Shown here piece after piece: positions 1 through 11,986 of a stretch of DNA of 64,000 nucleotides. The number at the start of each line of letters is the position of its first letter. The stretch's first letter is position 1. Below the pieces are notes generated by a model. It was given only the letters and a program-made list of their open reading frames with translations, had not been told where the DNA came from and made no database searches. Made by a program: the position numbers and the translations under genes. Location of the stretch: NCBI RefSeq assembly GCF_947179165.1, contig NC_077240.1, positions 73,813,501-73,877,500 on the forward strand, written 5' to 3'. The stretch is from Solanum dulcamara (Eukaryota > Streptophyta > Magnoliopsida > Solanales > Solanaceae).

Positions 1-120
1 ACTCATTTATTTTTTTTGAGCTTATTTTAAGTAATAAATGACTTTAAATTGGCTAGCCAAAAAACTCAAAAAAATTGAAAACAGCTTATAAGCAACTTAT
101 AAGTCATTCAAACGGGCTCT
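1..120. mobile_element. Right end of a truncated TIR-type MITE
   Basis: The window opens inside a small element. Its right end carries the inverted motif CAACTTATAAGTCATTCAAA followed by CGGGCTC. The same terminal motif, with the same internal AGCTTATAAGC dyads, ends the complete copy at 44383-44645. The left end lies outside the window, so the superfamily cannot be settled; hAT-like is an inference. Confidence 0.5.
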
Positions 121-268
121 TAGTCTTGTTTCTTCTTGAGGCTATTCTTTATTCTTAGAACAAGGATCAGAACAAGGAGTGACTATAGTGAGGAATTTAT
201 CTCTGGCAATAGTACCCTGTAAATTTGAACGCCTCATCACCTTATTTGCATAGTTATTATGTATCATT

Positions 269-273
269 TTATA
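269..273. repeat. Target site duplication TTATA (left)
   Basis: Direct copy of 5241-5245, immediately outside the termini of the LTR-1 solo LTR. A perfect 5-bp duplication fits retroviral-type integration. Confidence 0.7.
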
Positions 274-3200
274 TGTAATGACCTTAAGGGTCATTTTCGG
301 AAATTTTTGTGAAATTACCATTTTACTCCTCTGGTTAGTGCCTCCAAGTGTTATTTGATCAATTTATGTGGTTGAATGTGTTAAAGTCTTAATAGTTTGT
401 GGATTGGAAAAGTTCTTGAGTTATATAGAGTTAAGATGTTAAAAAGTAATTTTCGATATCAATCGGAGGTACGGATTTTGGAACAAGATTCTGTCAGTTC
501 CATCAGCTCTGAAATGTGAAAATTGGTTTAGGAGAGTCGTCGGAATCAGATTTGGGGTTGATACGAGGAATTTTGAGCTCTTAAGTTGAAAAGTATGATT
601 TTAAATGAGTTGGTTTGACTTCGGTTAACATTTTGAGATCTGAGCGTTCGATGAGAATTCTATCAGTTCCGTTGCGTCCATAACTTCGAGTTTAGTCTAG
701 TTGGATATTGACATAGAGCTCCAGGGTCTTAATCATCGTTTTGAGTTTTTAGGCCAAAAGTTGAATTTTAGGCCAATAAAAGGTACGGGAGGGTATTGCG
801 GTCATACCAACTTTTTTTTAGAAATTCAATAATTCCATTGGCTCAGGAACGTGTTTTCTGATCAATTTGCACTATAGGTTCATGTTTATAGGGTTCTGAA
901 TGAGTTTTGAGGGTGAAAAACATGTTTTGAATGGTGGAAGTGCAAGTTGACTGCGGTCAACAGTCAACACGCGATCAACAGTCAACTTTTTTGGCTGAAA
1001 AAGCTCCTTTCTTTCCATTTCAATATCTTTTCCCTTTCTTCTCATTTCAATAGCTTTCACTATTTTTATCATATTTGAACCTTGGGAGGGAGAATTTGAA
1101 AGCAATTTTTTGAGAAAATTCATGTGGGTAAGTTCTCTTATCGATTCTTTACCAATTTCTTCAATTATTATCTTTCAAAACATCTTTAAATCAAGATCTC
1201 AAAGGTGGATTTTGGGGGTTTTCCTCCAAGTTGAAAAAATTGTATTTTCATGATTTGGAACTTGATTCTTGCTCGATTATATTGAGTTTTTCAACCACGA
1301 ACTCCCCTCGATATGTAAAACATGATTTTCAAATAAAATTTCAATTTTTTCCTTTTCGAATTTTAAGCAATTTTTAGACCATTTTACCCTCGATTTCAAA
1401 TACTTGCAATATGAGTATCATTGGACTCCTTGTGATGTGTATGTTTTATTCTTGGTAGTGGGTTGTCATTTCAGGCATTGAATTCGAGGATTGCTCATTC
1501 GGTAGGAGCGTTCATGTGCGGTTTCGACAATCGAGGTAGGTTTGACTATCCTTCTTAAGGCTGAGTTGGGGTAATTAGTCGATTCTATGTTATAGACTTT
1601 AGGATGAGGGTTGTAATATAATTTGGGGTTGTTAATTACCTTGAGATGCCCATGTGGGGCTTATTTATAATGTGATGCCCGTGTGGAAACTTATTTGTGT
1701 TGTGTAGCCCATGTGGGGACCTTATATGTTATCTTATCTGATTTGAGATTATGTGATTCATGATTTGCCTGCAAGAGAGGTGTGAGGAGACTATTTGACT
1801 TGTAATGTCTGACAGAAGAGTTGAGTTGGGGGTTTTGAGCATATTGAGTACTGAGAAATTTTTGAAAAAGGATGAACACTTAATTTGAGGTATTTCCTTC
1901 CCATTACTGTCTATTGAGGGTGAATATCATATTTAGGTTAAGTTTTGAGAACCTTGAACCTTGTATTACATGTCGAGTTGAATATTATCTCCACGCCTTA
2001 TGTGTTGTGAATGCATTCATCCTTATTCATCATATCATTGATCATTGGAAAGTTGAAAACTGTGGAAATTCTTTTTGAGAAAGAAAATGTGACACCTTCT
2101 TTTTTTATTTTTGACCATGAGTTAGGTGGCAAGCGGATGAGACATTAGTATCATGAGTCCTTAGCCACAAGATGAGTGGTGAGGTAGTTGATACATTGAG
2201 ATTGTGACAAGATATATTGTCTGAAAGCCCCCATGGATCCTGTTTGGTAGCACAGCTCTATAGGTGTATACGACAGGCTATGCGATAATCTTGATTCCAC
2301 CGTGCCATCACATCTTGTTGTAACACCCCCTAAAAACATTGTATATGGTGTTTCAATTCTCGATGAAAATGATACTGCTTCTATATTTTGGGCACAACTT
2401 TTTATAGGATGGTCTAAATTAGGTGATTCAATTTTCTTAATAACTCTAACATCATTACCTATATCTTTTGTGAAGACCATTGCTTAAGATTCGGAGGCTA
2501 AGTAGGTCAAATAAATTAATCTTTCCAAGACCCGGTGTTGTGATGAAATGGAGTATTTGTAGAAGAAAAATCATTTCTCACTGTAGGATGATCCCATTCA
2601 GTTGATTCTTGAATGATATGAAATGAGACTTTTAGAGCTACAATTCATATGAATACACCAAATCCTAATTAGGAAGTTATCTTGTTCAAACGTAGTTCCA
2701 AAAAAAGGTATTCCGTAAAAAGAAGATTCATGTCACCAACCATGGAAGATCTAGATCAATTTGACATCACCCATGACATCACAATCCTCCATTAAATTTT
2801 ATAATTTTTATTTATAATTATTTTATTATTGTTAGGTTCATCGTTCACACCTATAAAAAATACCCACCTTATTTCATCATTTTATTCATCAAGCTTTCTC
2901 AAGCAACTCTTCTCTCTATAAACTTCTTTACTCATTCTCAAAATATAGTTTTAGTTCTTAGTAATGTAGAAATACTATTCTGGTGATTCATATACTGTGG
3001 ATAGTATACAAAATATTTCGGCGATAAGAAACGGCTAGGATTTAAGAGTGTTCATTAAATTCTTCGATTCTGAGTAAAGCTTCGGATTCCAGATATGTAA
3101 GACTTTAATGAGAGTATTCATTTCACTCTCATGCCTAAAGTATTTTGATTATATGATAAATTATGTTTATTTTCTTTAAGCTTTACTCTAAGGTATGTGG

Positions 3201-5240
3201 ATGTTTATCCATGGGTTCTTCCACTCATGTAGTCCAAAACTCTTTCAAGTAAATCTCTTGATTTCAAGTAAGATTTTCTTATGAGTAATTTTTATTTCTA
3301 CTTAATAGCATGAATCATGGTTAAACTAATGATTATCAGTCTATTTTAACGCAAAATGATTTCATATGTATGAATTGATGGTTTGCAAGTATTTTCTCTA
3401 TCTATCTCTTTAAAGATTCTTGAAATTCATATTAGGTTGTTGAAAGGATGATTTTTAATTAATGAATTTCAAAATATTTATGCATAATTTCATTTACATA
3501 CACGTTTGAAAGTTGAAGTGATTTAAACTCACCTAGTTTTACTATATTTTCAATGAAGTTTGACTTGAAAGCTTTGACTCCAAATAAATGTTTATGAAAG
3601 CATTGTCTATGATCAAAAGGGAGGCTTATGAAATAAAAGAATGATGAATGCTATGAATGATGGATTTTTTATGCTATAAGGACAATTCTTGCATATTTGA
3701 ATCACTAAAGGTTTTAATGAGCTATTTCACCGAATGTGATGTTCTGAATTCTCAAGTTATATGATATGACTATTTTAAAGTATTAAACTATTTTGTGGGA
3801 TTGACTTAGCACCGAATGGGGCATTGAGGTGGGATTCGGTAAGGGAATCCTAATAGTAACCCTTTGTCTCATTAACTATGTGCCAACATAGGAGCCCTTG
3901 TAGGCTTAGGCTAATGGATCCATGAAAGCCCTTAAAGTTAAAGAATGAATGTAAAGTTGACGGAGTTCTACCCTAGGCAAGTAGACTCCCTGGACAATGT
4001 AGGGGGTTATGTTGGATTTCATGTAATAGCTCATATGGTCTTAATGTCGGTTATAGTCAACTCCCACAAATGAATGTTTCAAATGCTATTTACATGATTA
4101 ATCATGCATGTATATATCCATATACGTATGATTTAAATGCTATCTACTTGATTTCTTATGCATTCATTCATTTATGTATTTTACCTTATAAATGTCCTAA
4201 ATGTTTTACGTAATGCATACTCTTTTGCCTACATGATATCACTATGTAGGAACTGGTGTTCCTTCTCGTTCTCCTCCACGTGGCTAGTTGAGATTTCATT
4301 TGAAGGCTACTTTTGGTAAGTTTCCATGTTCTGGGAACAATACTCTTTTATCTTTCTAGCTTATGATATGTTGAGACCTTTAGACACTTACTATGACATT
4401 TCTTTCTATTATGATTGAGGGTGGGCTAAGGAATTGTCTTAGCCCCGTTAAATCTAAAAGCTAGAGGTATTGTTGGACATATGTAAGTTGAAGATTTACT
4501 ATTATGATTTTCGCTTGTTTATTTATTGTCATTACCTATGAAAGACTAAAAGAATGCTAAGAGGCTTCTTTGAGGCACTTTCAGGTTTCTCATTCGCCGT
4601 GTCACGTCTAGGCCCTAGACTTGGGTTGTGACAATTGTAGCATCTCATTGCATTGCATCTTGGATTATTTGCCTTATCTGATTAACTGTGATATTGAATT
4701 GTACCTATGTGTTTACTTTAATCACTCTGTTTTATATAAATTGGTTGCAGAGTAGCCGAATAGGACTTTTCCATGGCAGGTGGAAGCGTTCCTTAGTCTA
4801 TCTCGTAGGTTTGATTAATTCCTTATACTCAGTCGGTTAAACCTACTGAGTACATATGATTTGTACTTATCCCTACTTCTGTGTCCCTCTTTGATGCAGA
4901 TCTTAGGGTGTTCCCATGGCAGCTGATGTTTCTAGCGGGCTTCATATCTCCAGATTAGTGGTGAGATCCCGAGATTCGAATCGCTACTAGCTCTATTTTT
5001 TATTTTGTAGTCTTTATTTATATTCAGAGAGTTGTGATGTACTCCAAATTCAGACCTTGTATTAGATGTTTTTATACTTATGACACCAGATTTTGGGATA
5101 TTTTATTTGAGTCCGATTTTTGTTTATTTTGTGGCCTGACTTCCCCTTTGGAGTCTCATATGAGTTTTACTTTTAGGCTCACACTTCAGGTTGGGTGTTG
5201 GGATATGTGTCATCATGACCTCAATTTTTGGATCGTGATA
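274..5240 (+). mobile_element. Solo LTR (family LTR-1), interrupted by another solo LTR
   Basis: The element starts TGTAATGACC at 274 and ends GGATCGTGATA at 5240, with the 5-bp target duplication TTATA on both sides (269-273 and 5241-5245). Without the inserted LTR at 2319-4633 it is about 2.65 kb. It is homologous along its length to 11987-14485, for example around 520-580 versus 12215-12275. No PBS, gag or pol follows, so this is one LTR left by LTR-LTR recombination. The 3' terminal CA has become TA. Around 1645-1720 there is a short degenerate repeat of the motif GCCCATGTGGGG. The family is probably Ty3-gypsy, by resemblance of layout only. Confidence 0.75.
2319..4633 (+). mobile_element. 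Solo LTR (family LTR-2) nested in LTR-1
   Basis: It begins TGTAACACCCCC and ends GGGTTGTGACA, the usual TG...CA layout. Flanking pentamers are CTTGT (2314-2318) and ATTGT (4634-4638), a target duplication with one mismatch. The surrounding sequence is LTR-1 on both sides, which fixes the order of insertion: LTR-1 first, LTR-2 later. No internal coding region remains. Short open frames here (for example 2151-2480 and 2302-2487) overlap on opposite strands and look random. Confidence 0.65.
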
Positions 5241-5245
5241 TTATA
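5241..5245. repeat. Target site duplication TTATA (right)
   Basis: Matches 269-273. It lies in a TA-rich stretch, so chance contributes somewhat, but both LTR termini are exactly where the family predicts. Confidence 0.65.
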
Positions 5246-5640
5246 ATATATATATTGATTGTGTGAATAAAAGTCTCATATTAATAGCTCTAAAGATAGG
5301 TTAGAACTTAAATATATATGATGCGTAGAATTTCTTAATGATAAAATTATGCATATTTAGACCAAAACGTATAATTTAACACATTATAAAAGTATTTTAA
5401 ACGGTCTAAACCCAACAATATCTTGTTCTTTTGTGTTATGTTGTATTGTATATTTTAATTAATAGATCATTCAGATATATTAAATATTTTTGACCGGTTC
5501 ATATAACACCACACATCCAGGGATAAAACTATAACTAAGAATGGTTAACCAAATACCATTGGTTGAAAATTAGATTATATAGATATGTAGATAAAATATT
5601 TTTTATTATGTTCTAGTATATGAATAAATGCATACCTTTT
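5246..5640. other. AT-rich intergenic DNA
   Basis: No coding frame, terminal repeat or RNA-like structure was seen here. Confidence 0.4.
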
Positions 5641-5642
5641 GT

Positions 5643-5785
5643 CACACATGAGAGTGAGTCTAGTGGTAAGAGTATGAGCAGGTCGAGCTGACATAGGCGG
5701 GAATTTGAACCCTTTCGGACCGGAGGGCCGGGTCAGAAGGATCGAGATTGATCTCAGATTGGGGTCAGTAGAGTTTTATTTATCG
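5643..5785 (+). mobile_element. SINE-like tRNA-derived sequence (candidate)
   Basis: AGTCTAGTGG at 5657-5666 fits the pol III A-box consensus RGYNNARYGG exactly. AATTTGAACCC at 5702-5712 matches 8 of 11 positions of the B-box GGTTCGAACCC, about 45 bases downstream. This spacing fits a tRNA-derived SINE head. No cloverleaf can be drawn convincingly, so it is not called a tRNA gene. The 3' end and target duplications are not clear. Confidence 0.35.
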
Positions 5786-6400
5786 AATTTGCGGTCCAAC
5801 CTTGCTAAATAATGAAGATGAATGGTGCTATATCCACTGGAGTCTACCATAAGATTTATACCGGGAAAGTGTTAGATAGAAATGTCTGCCTATTAAATCA
5901 ATACCGGGATCTAACGATGAAACTATAGCCCTCTTGAAGGAATCTTTCAGGGTGAAAAGCAAGATGTTTGACCTGCCGGGCGTAGCCTTGGTCACTTCTT
6001 TTTAGAAAAGCGGAATCAAAAGCTGACCACAGGAGTCGATATTCTGAAGCTGGCAAGTAGGATCCAATCTCAGAAATGAGTTTTCGCTTGACGGGGATCA
6101 CTCTAAAGAAAGAAAGTCATTTTGGCTGTTGTTATTCCAAATCACTTTCTTTATAAATGTCATAAAAGACAGGGACTTTCTTGCTTCAGCATGTGAGGGA
6201 AATGCCCTTCATAGATCAATTTGGATTGAATTTAATCAAGTTAGATACTTTCCATAGAGTTTGGTCTTTTTCAAGAACATTGAAACCTAATCTCAATTCA
6301 AATGGTTGTAATCTTGGCAAGCAAGTTAGGAATATTTCCAATCACACTCTCCAAGAGCCTATTCAACTCTAAAGAATAGCCAGGAACTAGGGACCATTTG
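5786..6400. other. GC-richer block, possible organelle (mitochondrial) insert
   Basis: Base composition rises clearly above the AT-rich flanks, and the wording (for example CTAAAGAAAGAAAGTC near 6104 and CTTTCTTTATAAA near 6145) resembles plant mitochondrial intergenic DNA. A 67-residue minus frame (5898-6101) and a 63-residue plus frame (6181-6372) have no family I recognise. The mitochondrial origin is an impression from composition, not a match; another decayed transposon is the alternative. Confidence 0.3.
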
Positions 6401-7728
6401 TTTAATGTTAGAAGGTGAGTTATTGTTTATTTTTTTAATGATTAACTTTATTTGTTGATAAAAAGTAGACTGGCATATATATTTGGGCAAAGTGAGTTTA
6501 GAAATATAGTGTGGAAAATACATATATATATTTTTTCGATATCAATATTAAAATTTAATTAAGATTTTGAACGTTGTTTCTATAAGATGTTTTCCTCCTT
6601 TTTTAGCCTTAAATTTGAGATATTTAATTTAAAATAGAGTAATCTCAAACATCTCACTACAATTCATATTGATACTATTAAGGTATCAAAATACCCTAAA
6701 GTACGACCCTGATTAATCACATATCTTATGTTTATTTTATAAATCAATATTTACAATTATAAACATCCAAATATTTATAATTTTATAAAATTTACTAATA
6801 AATAATAGTAATAATGAGTATTCTTTTAATATAATTTTTATACATGATACAAACAATAATTTTACATCGAACAAGTGTTTTTTAAAAAAATTTTACAATA
6901 ATAGGTTTTTTAAAGAAATATAAACTTATGGGTTATGTTTTACATTTTAAAAAAAGAAAAAATATGATTTGAAATTTCAAATCATATTTTTTAAAAAAAA
7001 TTAAATTTAAATATAATCTCAAATAACATATTCAAACATTAATTTAAAATCATAACTTCACACTAAATATCCAAATGCAAAATAGAGTTTTATAATATTA
7101 TTAAAAATTAATTTAATAAAATACACTTCTAATTTATTTATTTTTTAAAAATAATGGACTGGACAGCAACATCTTAAGTATTAATATATCTTTTAGTACG
7201 ATGAGAGATGACACATTATTGTTTCCATTCTTTTAAGGACTAACTTTATTAGTGGGTGAAAAGTAGACTTGCACTATACTTGTTTGGTTTTTAGAAAAAA
7301 AAATTGCTTTTTGTTTTCATACTTCTGGTTCGTGGATTTGATTTCCTATCATTATTTTGATTCACAATATATTTTATTTAATTCAAATAATACTTAATAT
7401 ATAATAAAATTATTTATTTTAATTTTTAATATATTTTATTTGATTAAAATGGTCTTTAATATATAATAATTATTTTTATTTTAAAAAAGAAAGGATAGTA
7501 ATTTTTGTTAGAGAAAATAGAGATAATAGTGTTAGATTTCATGGAGTTTTTCTTTGAAGCTTAACAAAGAAGACAACAATGATTGATTGTGTTAGCCACG
7601 TAGGATTTATAATTAAATTTAACACATTTTTTTTGATAAATCTATTAGGTTTAGTATAAAGGACCAAAATGAATACATTTTATTTTTGGCAAGTTATTTT
7701 TTGATGAAATTTTGTTTAAGTTTCATCA
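6401..7728. other. AT-rich intergenic DNA with local duplications
   Basis: No gene was seen. Two diverged copies of one segment occur here (about 6440-6490 and 7155-7275) and a third lies at 44350-44740; all contain a motif like GTGAAAAGTAGACTGGCA. A second direct repeat of about 60 bp lies at 7366-7427 and 7428-7484, built on AATATATTTTATTT. Confidence 0.45.
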
Positions 7729-8330
7729 TGCGTTTAACCATAAATTTTTTCAAGTTTTTATAAAGTTTCAAAAAATATTATTTTATACTTATAAGTTCTA
7801 AAAATTATTAAAAATACTCATAAATTTGCGTTATCATTTTATAATGAACATGTTTCGTTAAAAAAACCTTATAACATAATTGATAACAATCAACAATAAA
7901 ATAGCAATACAGACAAGAAAAATACATTAATCGAATTAAAAACAAATTATTCTTTCTTTCCAATCTTGTCACTTTTAAACTATTGTTTTTCAGAGAAATA
8001 CTAACAAACTATTCTTTCATAAAATATTTCCACGAACAATCTCTTTTCGACAAACTTTCAGACTGAAAAAATGAAGCAATAGAGTAAGTTGATAAATAAA
8101 TATTTAATTAGGATAAACAAATGATATGCTTTTTTATAAAATATAAAAGTTTGAAATAATTTTTAAATTTTTAAAACTTCTCAAATTTTCAAATTCTAGT
8201 TTTGTTTAGAACTTGATAACTTGAATTTTTGCTAAATATATTTATCAAGTAATAACAAATTATATGGACAAACACTAATTTCCATTTTTTTTAAATTTTT
8301 CCCAAAAACTATTTGGGATCAAACGCTTAG
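7729..8330. mobile_element. TIR element (hAT-like MITE candidate)
   Basis: The ends are imperfect inverted repeats: ATGCGTTTAACCATAAATTT at 7729 versus the reverse complement of the sequence ending ATCAAACGCTT at about 8330 (AAGCGTTTGATCC). The interior is AT-rich and has no coding capacity. I could not find matching flanking duplications, so the exact ends and the superfamily are uncertain. Confidence 0.45.
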
Positions 8331-8817
8331 TAAAAACCATTTCAATCAAATGAATATACCAAAAATCAAAATGAACATTTTGCTATATACTAAAATCATT
8401 TCAATCAAATGAAATATATTAAAAAACAAAATAAAGCATTATCCATACGTTACCTATTTTGATAATCTCAACACAATTATAGTTTTTCTTGATTGATATT
8501 CCCTTCTTGTATTATTTACATTTCTCACTGATGTTTGTATGAAATGTGAATACACGTAAGTCGAAGTTTGATCGAGACATCAATCTAAGACTATTGACTT
8601 TTAACTAATTTTTGTGGCTCTTATGGAGAGTAGTTGATCCTTAACCAAAAAATATACCTCTATACCATACACACCTGGAAAGGAAAATCAAAATACACAT
8701 CATGTTGCATATCATACATCTCAAGACAAACTTTAAACAGAATTCGCGAAAGAAAAAAGACTTAATTAGATAATAAGTATCAATTAAATGACCATAGAAA
8801 GAAATCAACCCGATTAA
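8331..8817. other. Intergenic DNA downstream of the 8818-9591 gene
   Basis: It contains a two-copy direct repeat (about 8335-8395 and 8396-8445) around CATTTCAATCAAATGAA. It also includes the presumed 3' flank of the minus-strand gene; no strong polyadenylation hexamer stands out. Confidence 0.35.
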
Positions 8818-9591
8818 TTACTTGCGAGGGAGCATTTGCGAAATTTTCCAGCCAGCCACCGCACTTACTGCACCAAATACAATCATCCTGGATGCACCCA
8901 CAGTAGCAACTGTACCAACGGCAGCACTTAATGGACCAGCGAAGACAGCACCCAGTCCCAATGTACCAGCTACAGCGAAGACAGTACGGACTGTACGCCC
9001 TGTATCTAAGAGAGTACCCAATGTATCCACTACATAAAAGATTTTATCGACTGAAGACGATTGCTCTGCACCAATAACACCAGGATCAGTTCTATTTTTT
9101 TCCTCAGGATCCTGCAATTAGCGGTAGTAAAATTAGCTCATGATCCGTTCAAATTTAAAGAAGTGAATATACAGAAACATCCAAAAATATAATTTTAATT
9201 TGAATACAATAGTGTTAATTTTTCACCCCTTTGCTTCCACCTGACTCCATCCCCTGCTTACCTTTAATAATATGTCCTCTTGCATGTGCAACATGGAACA
9301 AGCCTCTTCAAAATTGGGGAGAGGACACCTTGATGATATTGTATTTTTGAGGGGAAAGTATTGAGTAGGCAAACCAGCAAGAAGTTGCAGCACCATGTCT
9401 GCATCTGAGATTGGACTGTCCATTTCTGCTAGAGAATCGGCTACCGATTTCAATATTTTCACATAGGCTTCAATGGTCTGAAAATCTTCCCTTCTGATAC
9501 CGTGAAATTGTATTTGCAGTTTGGCTCGCCGGATCTGATCATCTTCAACTGAATTTGTGGAACTATCAGATTCCTTCTTTGGACAACTCAT
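8818..9591 (-). CDS. Two-exon gene: copia Gag-like domain joined to a hydrophobic tail
   Basis: Exon 1 runs 9591-9262: ATG then 110 codons ending AAG. It is followed by a consensus donor, AAAG|GTAAGC. The intron, 9261-9112, is 150 bp, AT-rich and ends TTGCAG. Exon 2 runs 9111-8818 with 97 codons and TAA. Both junctions are phase 0, giving 207 residues. Residues about 20-108 resemble the C-terminal half of copia Gag (UBN2 / Retrotran_gag type), with the cores LQLLAGLP (68-75) and LPNFEEACSML (91-101); the N-terminal part of that domain is missing. Residues about 130-200 are Gly/Ala/Val-rich, with hydrophobic stretches near 153-182 and 186-199 that could span a membrane; the end is basic. There is no zinc knuckle, protease or LTR nearby. 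A domesticated Gag fragment spliced to a new tail is the best reading. Function is unknown. A decayed copia piece with a chance intron is the alternative. Confidence 0.7.
9112..9261 (-). other. Predicted intron of the Gag-like gene
   Basis: GT at 9261-9260 within AAAGGTAAGC and AG at 9113-9112 within TAATTGCAG. The length (150 bp), the AT richness and the phase-0 junctions on both sides fit a normal plant intron. Reading through instead gives a stop 12 codons after the donor. Confidence 0.65.
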
Positions 9592-9700
9592 TGTTAATAT
9601 TTCTCACTTTGCTACTCTCTCTCTCTCTCTCGAGATCTGGTTTTTCTGATTCTCTGCACCTCTAGGGTTGAAGACCATAAAGTATACAGAAAATGACCAA
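9592..9700 (-). promoter_or_regulatory. 5' leader with (GA)n tract upstream of the Gag-like gene
   Basis: On the minus strand a GA repeat of about 16 bases (9631-9616) lies some 25 bases before the ATG, which sits in the context TATTAACAATGAG. GA-rich leaders are common in plant genes. A weak TATACTTTATG lies near 9685, but no promoter element can be assigned with confidence. Confidence 0.35.
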
Positions 9701-9708
9701 AATGGTAA

Positions 9709-10783
9709 GAAACTGTTTGGAAAGCCACTGATAATTAAAATTAGTGTAACTAAATTATTAGATTAGTAATTATTATGATATGTTTGTTTGTAATTATATT
9801 GTAATAACAAGTATATTGATTGCACAACTACAATCGTAAGATAATATTAAATTTTAAAATAAAATTTAATTATTTAATAAGTATTTTTATAAATGATATT
9901 AAAATATATTAATTAATAAATATAGATTGTTAACTAATATTATAAAAAATAATTTGAACTATATTTTTAAATTAGTACATTTTAATTAGATGAATCATAT
10001 AAATCAAAATTACAAGATTTTTATAGACATCATGAAATACATGTCTAACAAATAGATTAATATTATAAATATATTGTCATAAAATAATTAAAATATTTGA
10101 CAAAAAGATAATTCATCAAGTTTAATTAAAACATAAATGACTTACAATGTGAAATATCAAGTTAATACTATTAAAATAAATGGAACTGAAAATATAACCT
10201 AAGTTCTATATACAAAACAAAAAATTTAAAATAATACTCTTATGTAAAATTTCAAACATAACATGCATCAATATGATTTAAAAAAGAAAAAGAAAAAATA
10301 TAAGTCTACAACTTTATTCCACAATGAATTCTATTTTAATTTAAAAATTAAAATACCGACAAAATTATGCTAATAAAAAAATAAACATAGAATAAATTTA
10401 AAAAATAGATAATACGAAAAATTGCATGAAAATACATGAAATAAAGGTTTAAAATGAGAAGAAAATGAAATCTAAATAATATAAATAAAAATATATTTTT
10501 AGAAAATATTAGAATAATAAAAATAAAAAATAATAATTTAAAATAATAGAAATAAAAATAAATTAAAATGAAAAAAATAAAAATAAAAAGTAACCAATTT
10601 GTAATTACACTATATAATTACCAGTAATTCACAGCCTCTTTTGAGAATTGAAAAGTGTAATTACCCTTTATTACGCTTAATTATCTATTGACCAAGTACA
10701 TAGCTAACCAAACATCTTAGACAATATAATTACATTCAATTACACCAAATTCAATTATCAGAATGATTTTCCAAAAAAGACCT
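9709..10783. mobile_element. AT-rich foldback element (MITE candidate)
   Basis: The two ends are inverted copies of each other over roughly 90 bases. TTTGGAAAGCCACTGATAAT near 9716 pairs with the reverse complement of the sequence around 10746-10776 (TTTTTTGGAAAATCATTCTG then ATAATTGAATTTGGTGTAA). GTAATTATATTGT also occurs in both arms. The roughly 900 bp between the arms is very AT-rich with no coding frame. Flanking duplications were not found. Confidence 0.5.
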
Positions 10784-11614
10784 AAGTTAATTATTGAATT
10801 GTTTTCCTAGTCCCAAATAAATAAATTGTTAAAAAGTCAATATAATTATTGGGTTTACTTTAATTACTTTACATTTTCTAAAAGAATAATTTAAAAATAA
10901 TCATTTACTCTTATATTTATTTATTATTTATGTCTTTCTACCTTTCTTCATAACGAAGGCAAGTTCCTATAATAATGAATGTGTTATTTCAATAAAATCT
11001 TCGTTAAATTGATTATTAGGAGTGTTACCATTCATTTGATTAGTCGTTAATTGCCGATGCTTTAGAATTTGACGAATTTGAAGATTTTTTTTTTGCTTCA
11101 ACAATAAAGTGATCCTTACTGCAAGAAATAGGCAATTAAAGGAATAATTAAAAGAGCACTAATCAAAATATGAAAAAAGGAACATTGTTACTTAATAATG
11201 GATTGAGATCAATTGTAGTCCCCATCAACTTTAGCTTAATAATAATTTTCAAAATATAATAAAACTATCTTGATTTTCAAAATTGAATACATAAATAAAA
11301 TATTTACTTTTGATATATTAATCAAATAATATGAAATGGTATGAGTACTATACTATAATCTGTCGTTCAATTCGACAAAAACAAAGCATAATTTATCATA
11401 TTATTAAATTATAATAATTTCTCAATGCATTAATTCTCAATACATTAAATTTATTATATTTAAAGTATAATAAAGTATATAGCGCTACCATTTCTACGTG
11501 GAAGTGGTGGAGAGGTTCCATAACATTGCCAGTAATCATTCATTAAAGGTGCCTACCATTTTTTATTTTGTATATTTATATTTGTAATGTATATTTTTTG
11601 ATTCTATACACTGA
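10784..11614. other. AT-rich intergenic DNA
   Basis: No coding frame, LTR terminus or clear inverted repeat was seen. Confidence 0.4.
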
Positions 11615-11643
11615 GGGACCGTTTGGTTGCCGATTAGAGTTAT

Positions 11644-11808
11644 GCAGGTATTAGTAATATATGTATTAATTATACAGATATTAGTAATTCAGGGTTTAGT
11701 TATGCAGGATTTAGTAATGCAGGATTTAATTATGCAGGATTTGATAATGCAGAGTTTATTTATGTCGGATTTAGTTATGGAGAGTTAAGTTAGGCAGGAC
11801 TTAATAAT
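11644..11808 (+). repeat. Eleven-copy 15-bp tandem array
   Basis: The unit is close to GCAGGATTTAGTAAT, repeated without gaps 11 times (11 x 15 = 165 bp) just inside the left TIR of the Harbinger-like element. Units vary at one to five positions, but the 15-bp phase never slips. Confidence 0.75.
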
Positions 11809-11981
11809 TTTTTGGGGTGTTGGTTTGCTATTTTAAACATTAATAAACATTATACACTTCTTAAAAATAAAATATGTTGTCATTATATCCTTAAATCAAA
11901 AGTTTGGATCACAAAGTTTCACAAGTTCCAGATGTTTGATCATTCGTCCAAGTAATCCAATATCATTTTGAATGTCGTAGT

Positions 11982-11986
11982 CGGCT
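11982..11986. repeat. Target site duplication CGGCT (left)
   Basis: Identical to 14486-14490 and immediately next to the LTR terminus. A GC-rich pentamer in AT-rich DNA makes chance unlikely. Confidence 0.8.

Noticed and set aside
2151..2487. Overlapping open frames on both strands (109 and 61 residues)
   Set aside because: They overlap each other at the LTR-2 insertion junction, have no family features and straddle two transposable elements.
5034..5246. 70-residue frame at the end of the first LTR-1 copy
   Set aside because: It runs through the LTR terminus and target duplication and has no recognisable domain.
5643..5720. tRNA gene
   Set aside because: Box A and box B-like motifs are present but no cloverleaf with a plausible anticodon arm could be drawn; a SINE head fits better.
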